Shown: positions 6,246-14,130 of the stretch, piece after piece
Numbering within the stretch: the stretch's first letter is position 1
Layout: every line of letters starts with the position of its first letter
Assembly: GCA_036524155.1 (NCBI GenBank)
Contig: DATDCV010000481.1
Coordinates: 1 to 14,320, forward strand
Source of the DNA: DATDCV01 sp036524155
Lineage (GTDB): Bacteria > Verrucomicrobiota > Verrucomicrobiia > Limisphaerales > UBA8199
DNA length: 14,320 nucleotides
Direction: 5' to 3'
The notes under the pieces: generated by a model
The model's input: only the letters and a program-made list of their open reading frames with translations
What the model was told of the DNA's origin: nothing
Databases searched by the model: none
Position numbers and translations under genes: made by a program

Positions 6246-7304
6246 ATGAATCCCAATTCAACTCCAAACAGCTCCGCTCAAAAGGTCAACATCGGCGTCG
6301 TCGGCCTCGGTTTTATGGGCGTGACGCATCTGCGCGCGTACCTCGACATTCCGGAAGCGCGAATCGTCGCCGTCTGCGACGCGGTTCGCCTGCCGGTCAA
6401 CGGCGTCCTGGCGGGCGTGGCCGGCAACGTCAAAAAGACCGACGACATTAACCTCGGCCCGCAGGTGAAGGTCTACCGCAAGCTCGAGGAGATGCTGGCG
6501 CAACCGGACGTGGAACTGGTGGACATTTGCACGCCCACCCCGCTGCACCCCGAGCAAGCCATTCTGGCGCTCAAAGCCGGCAAGAACGTGTTCTGCGAAA
6601 AACCGCTCGCGCGCACTTCAGCGCTGGCGCGCGAAATCCTCAAGGCGCAGGACGCAGGGCCGGGTTTCCTGATGCCGGCGATGTGCATGCGCTTCTGGCC
6701 GGGCTGGAGCTGGCTGAAAAAAGTTGTTGAGGAGAAGACCTACGGCAAGGTTTTGGCGGCCCGGTTCTGCCGGCTGTCGGAAATGCCGACCTGGAGCAAA
6801 CAGGGCACCTACAGCGGCGGCGCGATGGACATCGGCGGGGCGCTGTTCGACCTGCACATCCACGACGTCGACTTTGTAAACTTCCTGTTCGGGCGGCCGA
6901 AGAGCGTGTTTTCCACCGGCGTCATGCTGCAACCCGGCGGCTCGGTGGACCACGTCATGACCCAATACATTTACCCGGACGGCCCGCTGGTGCAGGCGGA
7001 AGGCGGTTGGCTTTTGGCCAAGGGCTTCAACATGGCCTACACGCTGCAGTGCGAGCGCGCGACGCTTGATTTCGACCTCACCCGCGGCGCCGACGCGATG
7101 CGGGTGATCGAGCCCGGCAAAGAACCCCGCACCATTCCGGGCGGCGGGTCAGACGGATACACCGGCGAGGTGCGCTACGTCGTCGACTGCGCGGTGAACG
7201 GCAAACGCCCGAGCATCGTCACCGCCCAGGACGGCCTCACCGCCCTCGAAATCTGCGAGGCGGAGGAAAAATCCGTCCGATCCGGACAGGTTGTCGCGGT
7301 GTAG
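6246..7304 (+). CDS. Gfo/Idh/MocA-family oxidoreductase
   Basis: 352 residues. Rossmann domain with the dinucleotide fingerprint GVVGLGFMG (17-25), VDICTPTPLHPEQA, and the family hallmark E118-K119-P120 in FCEKPLA, where the Lys is catalytic. The C-terminal alpha/beta domain carries GGALFDLHIHDVDFV (197-211) with D202 and H206, the usual substrate-side acid/base pair, and ends with the conserved DGLTALEICEAEEKSVRSGQ motif. An N-terminal Asn/Ser-rich extension of 12 residues is not part of the fold. It is a cytoplasmic NAD(P)-dependent dehydrogenase of sugars, inositols or their 1,5-anhydro derivatives. Its position directly after the TIM-barrel isomerase suggests oxidation and isomerisation of the same intermediate. 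It converges with the minus-strand gene beginning 22 bases later. Confidence 0.92.
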   Translation: MNPNSTPNSSAQKVNIGVVGLGFMGVTHLRAYLDIPEARIVAVCDAVRLPVNGVLAGVAGNVKKTDDINLGPQVKVYRKLEEMLAQPDVELVDICTPTPLHPEQAILALKAGKNVFCEKPLARTSALAREILKAQDAGPGFLMPAMCMRFWPGWSWLKKVVEEKTYGKVLAARFCRLSEMPTWSKQGTYSGGAMDIGGALFDLHIHDVDFVNFLFGRPKSVFSTGVMLQPGGSVDHVMTQYIYPDGPLVQAEGGWLLAKGFNMAYTLQCERATLDFDLTRGADAMRVIEPGKEPRTIPGGGSDGYTGEVRYVVDCAVNGKRPSIVTAQDGLTALEICEAEEKSVRSGQVVAV

Positions 7305-7326
7305 TCCCGCCCTAAACGGGCTGACG

Positions 7327-9915
7327 TTATAGAGACAAGCGGTAATACCTGGCCGTCTGGGCGGGTGTTACCGTAGCTCCGATCGCCCCGATGGCTTGCG
7401 CCGTCACCAGCGCCGGATCGTTCACCCACGGCCCGGCCGGCGTTGGCGCTGACTGCAGCACACAGCCCAACGAGGCCGGAATGACAGGCCAACTGAGCGT
7501 GAGCGTGCCGTCGGCGCCGCGGCTGATTTGCAGTGGAGGCGGCGTGGTGACTTCGCCCGGCAGAATTCGGATGTTATCCAGCAACAGCGTGCGGTCGCCG
7601 GTCGGCACATGCTCGAACCGGATCTCCTGGCTCGCGGAACTGGCGGTGAAGATGGCGTAGCGACGGCGGTAGGTCTGGGTGCCGCCGACGGGGGTGATGT
7701 CTTCCTCGAACAAAACGGTTGCGGCCCCCGGGTCGCCGGTCAGCAGCACGTAATGAGTAGCGAGATCGCCGCCGCAGCAACCGCGGTTGTTGACGGAATA
7801 GATCACGCTGTATTTCTGGCCCGTCGTGAAGCCCGGGACGACTTGAAGGACACCGGCGGCTCCTTGCAGGAACAGCGCCTGGTCCTGGTCCGGCACGAGG
7901 CCGTTGTCGGCAAAGGGGCCGGTCGCGGCGGTTCCGTGGCCAGGGGAGCCAGGAATGGTCCAACCGCAGAGCGGCGCGGTGTTGGGGCCTTCGATGTAGA
8001 GTTCCATCGCTCCGCTGGCCTCGAAGCTGGGGTTTTGCACGACGATCTCGCCCGCATCACGTCGGATGATGTTGATCGCGTCCAACAACAGGGTGGCGTC
8101 GCCCTGTGGATTGGCGGTGGCAAACTGCAGGGCGCCGGAAGCGTTGGTCGGCGTAAACACCACGTTGGTGAAGTAGTAGTCCGCCGAGCCGGTCTGCGAG
8201 AGGGGAATGATGTGGCTGATCGTCACGAGCGGCTGTGCGCCGAGTTTTACGATGAGATCGGTGGCGGGCCCGCTGGGATCCACGATGTCCCGCAACGCGT
8301 AGCGGAATTGGAGCCAATAGCTCGCGCCCGGAGTCAGGTTGGTAACCTGCTGCGACAGCGAGCCGACACCCTGGATAAGCGCGACCTGGAGACGGTCAGG
8401 GATCGGGCCACTGCCGGCCGCAAACGCCTGGTCAATGCGATTCAGACCTGTAGTACCGGCTCCCTCCCAGGCGAGGATTGGGCCGAGGCCCAGCCCGGTC
8501 GAAGCTGCCTCGGCCTCGAAACTCGGGTTGCGAACGAACGATTCCACGACGTGAACCAGCACGCTGTTCGGCACGACCAGCCCGGCCGAGTCGGGCACAG
8601 TCACCGAGGCTATGCCTCGCCGCACACCCACGGCCTCGACAGTTTTGGTGGTCGCTCCGTTCTTGTCGTAGGTCAGTGCGACCGTGCCGTTGGCGCCCGC
8701 CCCCACGAGCCGGAGGATGTTTGTGTCGCTCGAGGCAACGGTGATGGTCGCCGGGCCCAGCGCGAGCCTTTCGGACGGGACCACGAGCGAGACGATGACT
8801 GATTGGCCCGGAGCCAATTCGGCGCGGGCGGGTGTGACCTGCATGGGCGGGAGGGCGGTGGCGGTTTGGCCGAGGACACGGACGTTATCGAACAGCAAAA
8901 CGTCCGAACCGGCTTTGGTTTGAGCGAAGGAGAGAGCTACCTGATTCGAGGTGGCTGTAAACGTGGAGATGTTGGTGTGGAAAGCATTGCCGATTCCCAC
9001 GGCGGCAACATCGGTTTCAAACACCACAGTGTTATCCGCCTTGACCTGCAAATGCGGGCTGCCGGCAGTGTTGGCATTGTAGGCGAACAGGAGCTGGTAT
9101 TGGGTCCCGGGTACCAGGTTGCGCAAGGTCTGAGCGAGCGAGCCGGCGCCCTGGATAAACGCGGTCAGGTCCTGATCGGGGATCACGCCGTTATCGGCAT
9201 ACATGCCAAAGGCGATATCGACGCCAAAGACCCCCGTGCCGGCCCAGCCGGCGAGGCGGTTGGTAACAAATGGGCCGGCGGCACTCGGGCCGCTGGCTTC
9301 GAAGCTGGGATTCATCACGGTGACGTCGTTCGTATCCCGGGCGACAACCGTGATCGCGTCGAACAGCGCGGTGCGGTCGCCGACGGTGTTGACGTGGAAC
9401 GTCAGCGCCGCCATGTCCGTGTCCGCCACAAACGGCACGCTGCGGGGATAAAACGGAACGACAATGGGATTGGTGCCTTCAGGCGCGGTGACGCGCTGGA
9501 TGCCGGTGACCGTATCCAGGTCAATGCCGTTGAAGCGTGTGGTGATGTCGCAGGTGCCGCTCAGCACATCGCCGCGGGTGTTATAGTAGAACTGGACCCA
9601 ATAAAGTTGGCCGATCGACAACCCGAAGATATCCTGCGACAGGTCGCCGCCCTGCTGTTTGAAGGCCACGCGGTTCCCGTCGGGAGTCAGGCCATTGTCA
9701 TGGAAAGGCCCTCCGCGATCGAGTGAACGGTCGTTCACGCCGGTGCCACCCGTCCAACTGTCAATGGCGCCGTAATGCGGATAGGCTGGGTTCCAGTTGC
9801 TCTCGAAACTCGGGTTCTGCACGATGGCGCCGTGCACCGGCGCCGAAACCATCAGGCAACCCACTGCCAGCAATGTACAGGGACAGAGATAGCCGTATCG
9901 AATGAGTGTTTTCAT
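7327..9915 (-). CDS. Large secreted protein with four repeated NPSFE beta-sandwich-like modules and an Ig-like spacer
   Basis: 862 residues with an N-terminal Sec signal peptide (hydrophobic CTLLAVGCLMVSAPVHG ending in A-I-V-Q). Four modules start with (V)xNPSFE at about residues 32, 201, 461 and 626. Each contains, in order, a Trp, a Gly-rich loop, a PDxDxxxFxQGxGSLxQ-like block (for example PDQDLTAFIQGAGSLAQ), PGxxYxLxFxYN and a LLFDNVRVL or LLLDAINII closing strand. The pattern is like the DUF642/galactose-binding-like modules of bacterial secreted and PEP-CTERM proteins. Between modules 2 and 3 (about 355-455) is an Ig/Big-like segment (PPMQVTPARAELAPGQSVIV). The C-terminus (about 795-862, LSWPVIP...YYRLSL) is the all-beta ending common in verrucomicrobial secreted proteins. 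No catalytic domain, LPxTG or PEP-CTERM tail is seen. Probably an extracellular carbohydrate or matrix-binding protein; this is inference. A GGAG sits 22 bases before the ATG, too far to be a normal Shine-Dalgarno. Confidence 0.85.
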   Translation of the reverse strand: MKTLIRYGYLCPCTLLAVGCLMVSAPVHGAIVQNPSFESNWNPAYPHYGAIDSWTGGTGVNDRSLDRGGPFHDNGLTPDGNRVAFKQQGGDLSQDIFGLSIGQLYWVQFYYNTRGDVLSGTCDITTRFNGIDLDTVTGIQRVTAPEGTNPIVVPFYPRSVPFVADTDMAALTFHVNTVGDRTALFDAITVVARDTNDVTVMNPSFEASGPSAAGPFVTNRLAGWAGTGVFGVDIAFGMYADNGVIPDQDLTAFIQGAGSLAQTLRNLVPGTQYQLLFAYNANTAGSPHLQVKADNTVVFETDVAAVGIGNAFHTNISTFTATSNQVALSFAQTKAGSDVLLFDNVRVLGQTATALPPMQVTPARAELAPGQSVIVSLVVPSERLALGPATITVASSDTNILRLVGAGANGTVALTYDKNGATTKTVEAVGVRRGIASVTVPDSAGLVVPNSVLVHVVESFVRNPSFEAEAASTGLGLGPILAWEGAGTTGLNRIDQAFAAGSGPIPDRLQVALIQGVGSLSQQVTNLTPGASYWLQFRYALRDIVDPSGPATDLIVKLGAQPLVTISHIIPLSQTGSADYYFTNVVFTPTNASGALQFATANPQGDATLLLDAINIIRRDAGEIVVQNPSFEASGAMELYIEGPNTAPLCGWTIPGSPGHGTAATGPFADNGLVPDQDQALFLQGAAGVLQVVPGFTTGQKYSVIYSVNNRGCCGGDLATHYVLLTGDPGAATVLFEEDITPVGGTQTYRRRYAIFTASSASQEIRFEHVPTGDRTLLLDNIRILPGEVTTPPPLQISRGADGTLTLSWPVIPASLGCVLQSAPTPAGPWVNDPALVTAQAIGAIGATVTPAQTARYYRLSL

Positions 9916-10242
9916 ACGCTTGAACTTGGGTTTGTGTCTCCTTTCTTACTCCTGCTCTTCGGACCGCGCAAGGGCTTTCAACCTGCCTGGTGATGAGGCC
10001 CCGGCCCCCGTCATACAAGACTGGCACCACCCTGTTTCTTCCGCCTTCCACTTTGTCTTTCACTTTGTCCTCTGGTCCGGTCGCCCTCTGCGCTCGAGCC
10101 GTACAAAGTTGAAGACCGTGCTGATATCGGATCTCGGATTTTGTTCGGGGAGAATCCTGTTCCCGAACGAACGCGCGGCCGATCGTCCATTGCAGTTGAA
10201 TAATCCGTCCTTTGGCGGTATCAAATACCTTGGTTCTGTAAT
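9916..10242. other. Divergent intergenic region with small direct and inverted repeats
   Basis: No gene is supported in these 327 bases. Within it, CACTTTGTC is repeated at 10049-10057 and 10061-10069 (12-base period), and ACAAAGT follows in inverted sense at 10103-10109. GTTCGGG (10143-10149) and CCCGAAC (10162-10168) form a perfect 7-bp inverted repeat with a 12-base loop. The region must hold the promoters of both the secreted repeat protein (leftward) and the metallo-hydrolase (rightward). Confidence 0.55.
10196..10224 (+). promoter_or_regulatory. Candidate promoter of the metallo-beta-lactamase-fold gene
   Basis: TTGAAT (10196-10201) and TATCAA (10219-10224) are 17 bases apart, four of six matches each. 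The predicted start site, around 10231, leaves a leader of about a dozen bases before the ATG at 10243. Only moderate consensus match; another sigma factor is possible. Confidence 0.35.
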
Positions 10243-11172
10243 ATGCCTCCCAGGAAGCCGTATCGGCCCGTGACGGTGCGCCAGCCGCTGCCGCGCTCGT
10301 TCAAGGATCTTACCCCGGCGAGGCATTTCAACCCGCGCACGTTTTTTCGGGAGATGGTGTGGAAAACACTGCTGACGCGGCGGACGGGCCAGCACCGGGC
10401 GCCGGTTTTCCCGAAGCTGAAACGGGGGCAGGTGGCGCTGACCTGGATTGGCCACGCGTCGTTCCTGGTGCAATTCACGGATCTGAACCTGCTGATCGAC
10501 CCGAATTTCGCCAACTGGCTTTTTCTCCTGAAGCGCATCAAACGGTCCGGGCTGCGCATCCGGGATCTGCCACCGATCGACGTCGTGCTGCTGACGCACG
10601 CGCATTTCGACCATTTCCACAAGCCCACCTTGCGGCGGTTGCCTCATCCCAAGATCGGCATCATGCCGTGGGGGATGGGCGACCTGGCGAAGAATCTTGG
10701 CTTCGGCCGGATCGTCGAACTGGACTGGTGGGAGAGTTTTTCCCACGGCGGCTGGAAGGTGACGCTGACACCTTCGAAGCACTGGGGCGCCCGGCATCTG
10801 CGGGACCATCATCGCGGTTACGGAGGGTTCGTGCTCGAGAACCAGGGCCGGAAGATCTATCACGCCGGCGACAGTGCGTACTTTGATGGCTTTAAAGAGA
10901 TCGGCAAGGCTTGCCGCCCCGAGATCGCGCTGCTGCCGATCGGCGCTTATCATCCCGAGACCTTCCGGCACGTGCACATGGGACCGGACGAGGCGATCCG
11001 GGTCTTCAAGGACTTGCGCGCGCGGCGGTTGGTGCCGATGCATTACGGCACATTCCGCCTGTCGTTCGAGGACATGGACGAGCCGCCCCGCTGGCTAAGG
11101 GAGTTGTGCGACGCCCAGGGCCTGACGCGCAAGCTGCGGATTCTCGAGGAAGGCTTGCCGCAGGTGTTCTGA
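10243..11172 (+). CDS. MBL-fold metallo-hydrolase, NAPE-PLD/UlaG-like
   Basis: 309 residues with no signal peptide. The binuclear metal site is complete: H119-A-H121-F-D123-H124 (HAHFDH), H180 in TPSKHWGAR, D210 in YHAGDSAYF and H267 in PMHYGTF. The order of blocks (WIGHASFLVQ, LIDPNF, LLTHAHFDH, KHWGAR, GGFVLE, AGDSAYFDGFKEIG, LLPIGAYHPE..RHVHMGPDEAI, MHYGTFRLS) matches the NAPE-phospholipase D branch, related to UlaG L-ascorbate-6-P lactonase. The eukaryotic members cleave N-acyl-phosphatidylethanolamine; bacterial members are mostly uncharacterised phosphodiesterases or lactonases. The basic N-terminal extension (about 1-60, RKPYRP...RTFFREMVWKTLL) fits membrane association. Its stop lies 45 bases from the stop of the converging fucokinase gene. 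Confidence 0.9.
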   Translation: MPPRKPYRPVTVRQPLPRSFKDLTPARHFNPRTFFREMVWKTLLTRRTGQHRAPVFPKLKRGQVALTWIGHASFLVQFTDLNLLIDPNFANWLFLLKRIKRSGLRIRDLPPIDVVLLTHAHFDHFHKPTLRRLPHPKIGIMPWGMGDLAKNLGFGRIVELDWWESFSHGGWKVTLTPSKHWGARHLRDHHRGYGGFVLENQGRKIYHAGDSAYFDGFKEIGKACRPEIALLPIGAYHPETFRHVHMGPDEAIRVFKDLRARRLVPMHYGTFRLSFEDMDEPPRWLRELCDAQGLTRKLRILEEGLPQVF

Positions 11173-11217
11173 GCGCCGGCGGCGAGCCGGGCCGGGTGGG
11201 TTTGCCCGCGTGCCGAA

Positions 11218-14130
11218 TCAGCTTCTGGTCACCTGCAATCCCGTTTCCGAGAGCGAGAAATCCACAAAGCGGGCGCGGGGGTTGGGCGGCGAGGCGGTGA
11301 GAGTTTCGCGCAGCCGGTTGCCGGCGGTTTCGTCCTTGGCAAACAGCAGCATGTAACCGCCGCCGCCGGCTCCGAGCAGCTTCGCCGCCCCAAGGTAATC
11401 CTGGACGCGATCGAGTATTTGCTGCACCGCGGGCGGGTTGGTGCCCGGGTCCAGGCGCTGGTTGAGGGACCAACTGCTGCGAATCGCCGCGAGCAACATG
11501 TCGTCGTCGCATTTTTGCACTGCCGCGCTCGCGAAATCCGCGTTCGCCGCGATGTCGGCGAGCAGGCCGAGGTGCCGCGGTGAATTCAGGAAAAACCCGC
11601 GCACAATCTCGGCCAGGATGTTCTTCGCCAGCCGGGTGAGGCCGGTGTAATAAAGGAAGATGGTCCGGTTAGCGAATTCCCGGCCGAACAAGCGGGTGGG
11701 AAGCCAGCGCAAGGTCGGTTTTTGTGCCAGGCCCGGCGCAGTTTCGATCTGTTTGATCTCTCTGAAAATGGCGCCGGCCTGGTCCTGCCAGCCGCCGCCG
11801 GTCGTCAGCATTTGTTCAAGTGCCAGCGTGCGGGTGAACAGCGCGTTCCGGTCCCAACTCAAACCGCACAGATCGCCCAGCGCGGCCAGCACCGTCGCCG
11901 CCAGGATACTGCTGGCGCCGAGACCGGAACCCTTCGGCACCGCAGAGAGCAGGGCGATTTCCACGCCGCCGCCGAACGCCCGAAGCTGTTCTTCGAGCGA
12001 GGCATACCCGCCGTCGGCGTGAAAGCGGGGCAGGAACCCCGCCAGGGCGAGGGCGGCTTTGGCCAGCGCGAAGGCCCCGGTGGGTTCGGCAAAGGTGTCC
12101 AATTCGGCGTAGGTTCGGATCCGTTGCTCGAAGCCGAGGTCGATCGAGCGCAGCACCAACTCCGGTTGGGGTGCGACCCGGGCGAAGACCTGGATGGGGG
12201 GTTGGCCGTTGATCTCGGCGGCGAGGTTCAGCACTTTCCCCCCGTGTTCGAGGCAATAAGGGGGCGTGTCCGTCCACCCGCCCGCCAGGTCGAGTCGCAC
12301 CGGGCTGCGCGCCCACACGATCTGGTCCTCGAGCACATTGCGAGCCGGGCGAACCGGCGAGAGTTGGGCCTCCCGCACCATGATCTCCCGAAGCTTGCCG
12401 AAAGCTCCAGTCTCGAATTGCGGCCATCCCGCGGCGCCGCGATGGCGCAGCAGCGCCGCGCGAAACATCTGGTCGTGCACGGCGTGCATCGGGTCGTCCC
12501 GCGCTTCAAAATGCAGCTCCGGCGGCTCGACGCCGGACCGCGCGAACTCGAGGGCGGTCGCCCCAAGGTCGAGCTGAAAAAAGACGCTGTGCCGGAAATT
12601 ATTCATCATCGGCGCCAGGCAGCCTTGGCGCAGGCGAGCGCGCTGCTCGAACAGCCGGCGCAGGTTGGCGCGCTCGCAGATTTGCCGTGCCGAGAGCCGG
12701 GGCAGCGCGCGACAGCGCCAGCCGAAATCCGGGCGGGCGGGCGGGGCGGCGGCGAACAGCCAGTGAATGAACTCAGGATCCAACTCCCTTCGAGCCACCA
12801 CCGGGAACAGCGGCGCCGCTTGCACATCCAGGTCCGGCTCAAGCCCGCCATCGGCCGGGACGAGGCTGCGCGCGGAAAACCATTCTGTGAGCGGCCGGCC
12901 GAACCACTCGGTCGAGGCTCCGATCGCCGGACCGGAAAAGGAATCGCCGAACCCGTAAGCCCGCACGCAGAAATCATCTTCATCTACCGGGATGAAATCC
13001 AGGCACACACCCGGTTCGAGCGGCAGCGACCAGTCGTTCTCGGGGATGCCGGTGAGCACGTGCCGGTCGGCCAGCCGCCAGCCGGCGCTCACCACGCTGT
13101 TCTCGATCCAAAATACCTGGTCGCCTTCCCGGCGCAGCGCTGCCTCCAGCCGCGAGTTCTGATTTACCTGCCGGGGGAGCTGCCGCCGGCCGCCCACCGG
13201 CCCGAGCCTGGCGCCATCGAACACCAGGTCTTGGAGGGCTGAGACCGACTCCAGCATCTGGGCGTTCGTGCCGAAGTGGTAAAACCCGGCTTCGGGCAGC
13301 GGCACAACCGCGCAGGTCAATCGGCTGACGGCCGGGTCAGCTCGTGTTGGACGAGTGCCGAGCGCCAGCCCGAAGTCGCCGTAGAGCTCGTAGTTTCCGG
13401 CAACACCGCCCCCGAATCGTTCACCGCCTGCGTCCCAGCCCGATTTTTCCATCAGCACGGCCACCGCCCGCTCGCTCAACAGCCACATCCCGGTGTCGAC
13501 CAGGGCGAGGTGCTCAGGCGTCAGGTCGCGGATCTTCGCCGGCGCTGGTTTTTGCAGAAAAAAGGCCAGTTCACTCGGCCGGCTCCGGAGCGCGAAAAAC
13601 ACACCGAAATCCCTGGCGGTTTCCGGCGAAACCAGCATTCCGAGGCCAACGACGTCTGCCTCGGGGATAGGCGGCAGCTCGCGCCCGAAACGCAGGAGGA
13701 CGTCCCCGCTGGTGACGAGCGCCCGAAAATGTTCGCCGGCATGAGCCAGCACGCGTTCGTAATCCGGCAGTTGCAGATCGAGCAGAGATTGGTCGAGGCG
13801 CTGACCCCGGGACCAGCGGAACACCGGAATCGGCAGCAGCAGTTTCCCGGTCGGTGCGTAGGCCGGCAACCGGCGGCTTTGGCCGCCCGCGTGCAGGACG
13901 AGTTTCTGGCCTTCCCGCAGCCACTCCGCAAAACTCTTCCCGGGTGCGGTTGCCCGCCGGGCCTCCGCGAGCACGTGAGCGGTACCCCCGCCGGACCCGA
14001 GCGGCCGGCCGGCCGGATCGGCACAGGCGAACCATTCCGGCGGGTGCTTTCCTTCCAAGGCTTCAAACTCTTCCGCCATCCGGGCCGGCAACGTCAGCAA
14101 ATGCTGGATTGAATTACGGGTGGCGGTCAC
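11218..14130 (-). CDS. fkp: Bifunctional L-fucokinase / L-fucose-1-phosphate guanylyltransferase
   Basis: 970 residues, close to the 949 of Bacteroides fragilis Fkp. It makes GDP-L-fucose by salvage: L-fucose + ATP gives fucose-1-phosphate, then + GTP gives GDP-fucose. The N-terminal guanylyltransferase half (PF07959-type) shows GSGGGTAHVL (45-54) and HAGGQSRRLPAYAPTGK (80-96) with the conserved Gly-rich and basic residues of nucleotidyl transfer. The C-terminal half is a GHMP kinase: SPVRLDLAGGWTDTPPY (about 608-624), ATP loop PKGSGLGASS (about 732-741), catalytic D783 in GGWQDQAGAI and motif 3 LGAGGGGYMLLF near 917-930. All motifs of both halves are present. Start is a GTG at 14130; an in-frame stop lies just upstream and the out-of-frame ATG near 14143 leads nowhere. 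It would supply fucose for surface glycans or O-antigen, consistent with an organism growing on fucose-rich polysaccharides. Confidence 0.92.
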   Translation of the reverse strand: MTATRNSIQHLLTLPARMAEEFEALEGKHPPEWFACADPAGRPLGSGGGTAHVLAEARRATAPGKSFAEWLREGQKLVLHAGGQSRRLPAYAPTGKLLLPIPVFRWSRGQRLDQSLLDLQLPDYERVLAHAGEHFRALVTSGDVLLRFGRELPPIPEADVVGLGMLVSPETARDFGVFFALRSRPSELAFFLQKPAPAKIRDLTPEHLALVDTGMWLLSERAVAVLMEKSGWDAGGERFGGGVAGNYELYGDFGLALGTRPTRADPAVSRLTCAVVPLPEAGFYHFGTNAQMLESVSALQDLVFDGARLGPVGGRRQLPRQVNQNSRLEAALRREGDQVFWIENSVVSAGWRLADRHVLTGIPENDWSLPLEPGVCLDFIPVDEDDFCVRAYGFGDSFSGPAIGASTEWFGRPLTEWFSARSLVPADGGLEPDLDVQAAPLFPVVARRELDPEFIHWLFAAAPPARPDFGWRCRALPRLSARQICERANLRRLFEQRARLRQGCLAPMMNNFRHSVFFQLDLGATALEFARSGVEPPELHFEARDDPMHAVHDQMFRAALLRHRGAAGWPQFETGAFGKLREIMVREAQLSPVRPARNVLEDQIVWARSPVRLDLAGGWTDTPPYCLEHGGKVLNLAAEINGQPPIQVFARVAPQPELVLRSIDLGFEQRIRTYAELDTFAEPTGAFALAKAALALAGFLPRFHADGGYASLEEQLRAFGGGVEIALLSAVPKGSGLGASSILAATVLAALGDLCGLSWDRNALFTRTLALEQMLTTGGGWQDQAGAIFREIKQIETAPGLAQKPTLRWLPTRLFGREFANRTIFLYYTGLTRLAKNILAEIVRGFFLNSPRHLGLLADIAANADFASAAVQKCDDDMLLAAIRSSWSLNQRLDPGTNPPAVQQILDRVQDYLGAAKLLGAGGGGYMLLFAKDETAGNRLRETLTASPPNPRARFVDFSLSETGLQVTRS

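Noticed and set aside
7305..7326. CCCG...CGGG mini-hairpin in the 22-base gap between converging genes as a terminator
   Set aside because: Only a four-base stem and no T-run on either strand.
7528..9726. Two long plus-strand open frames (about 424 and 307 codons) opposite the secreted repeat protein
   Set aside because: Their Gly/Arg/Val-rich translations show no domain. They appear because the minus-strand protein is GC-rich and repetitive, and the repeats are coherent only on the minus strand.
10060..11043. 327-codon minus-strand open frame opposite the MBL-fold gene
   Set aside because: No family motif, while the plus strand has every metal ligand of the MBL fold.
11173..11217. CCGGC/GCCGG hairpin between the converging MBL-fold and fkp genes as an intrinsic terminator
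   Set aside because: The five-base stem at 11176-11190 is not followed by a U-tract in either direction, so it is not supportable as a terminator.
11722..13242. 506-codon plus-strand open frame opposite fkp
   Set aside because: Composition dominated by Arg, Gln, Glu and Pro with no motifs. The opposite strand encodes all Fkp motifs without interruption.
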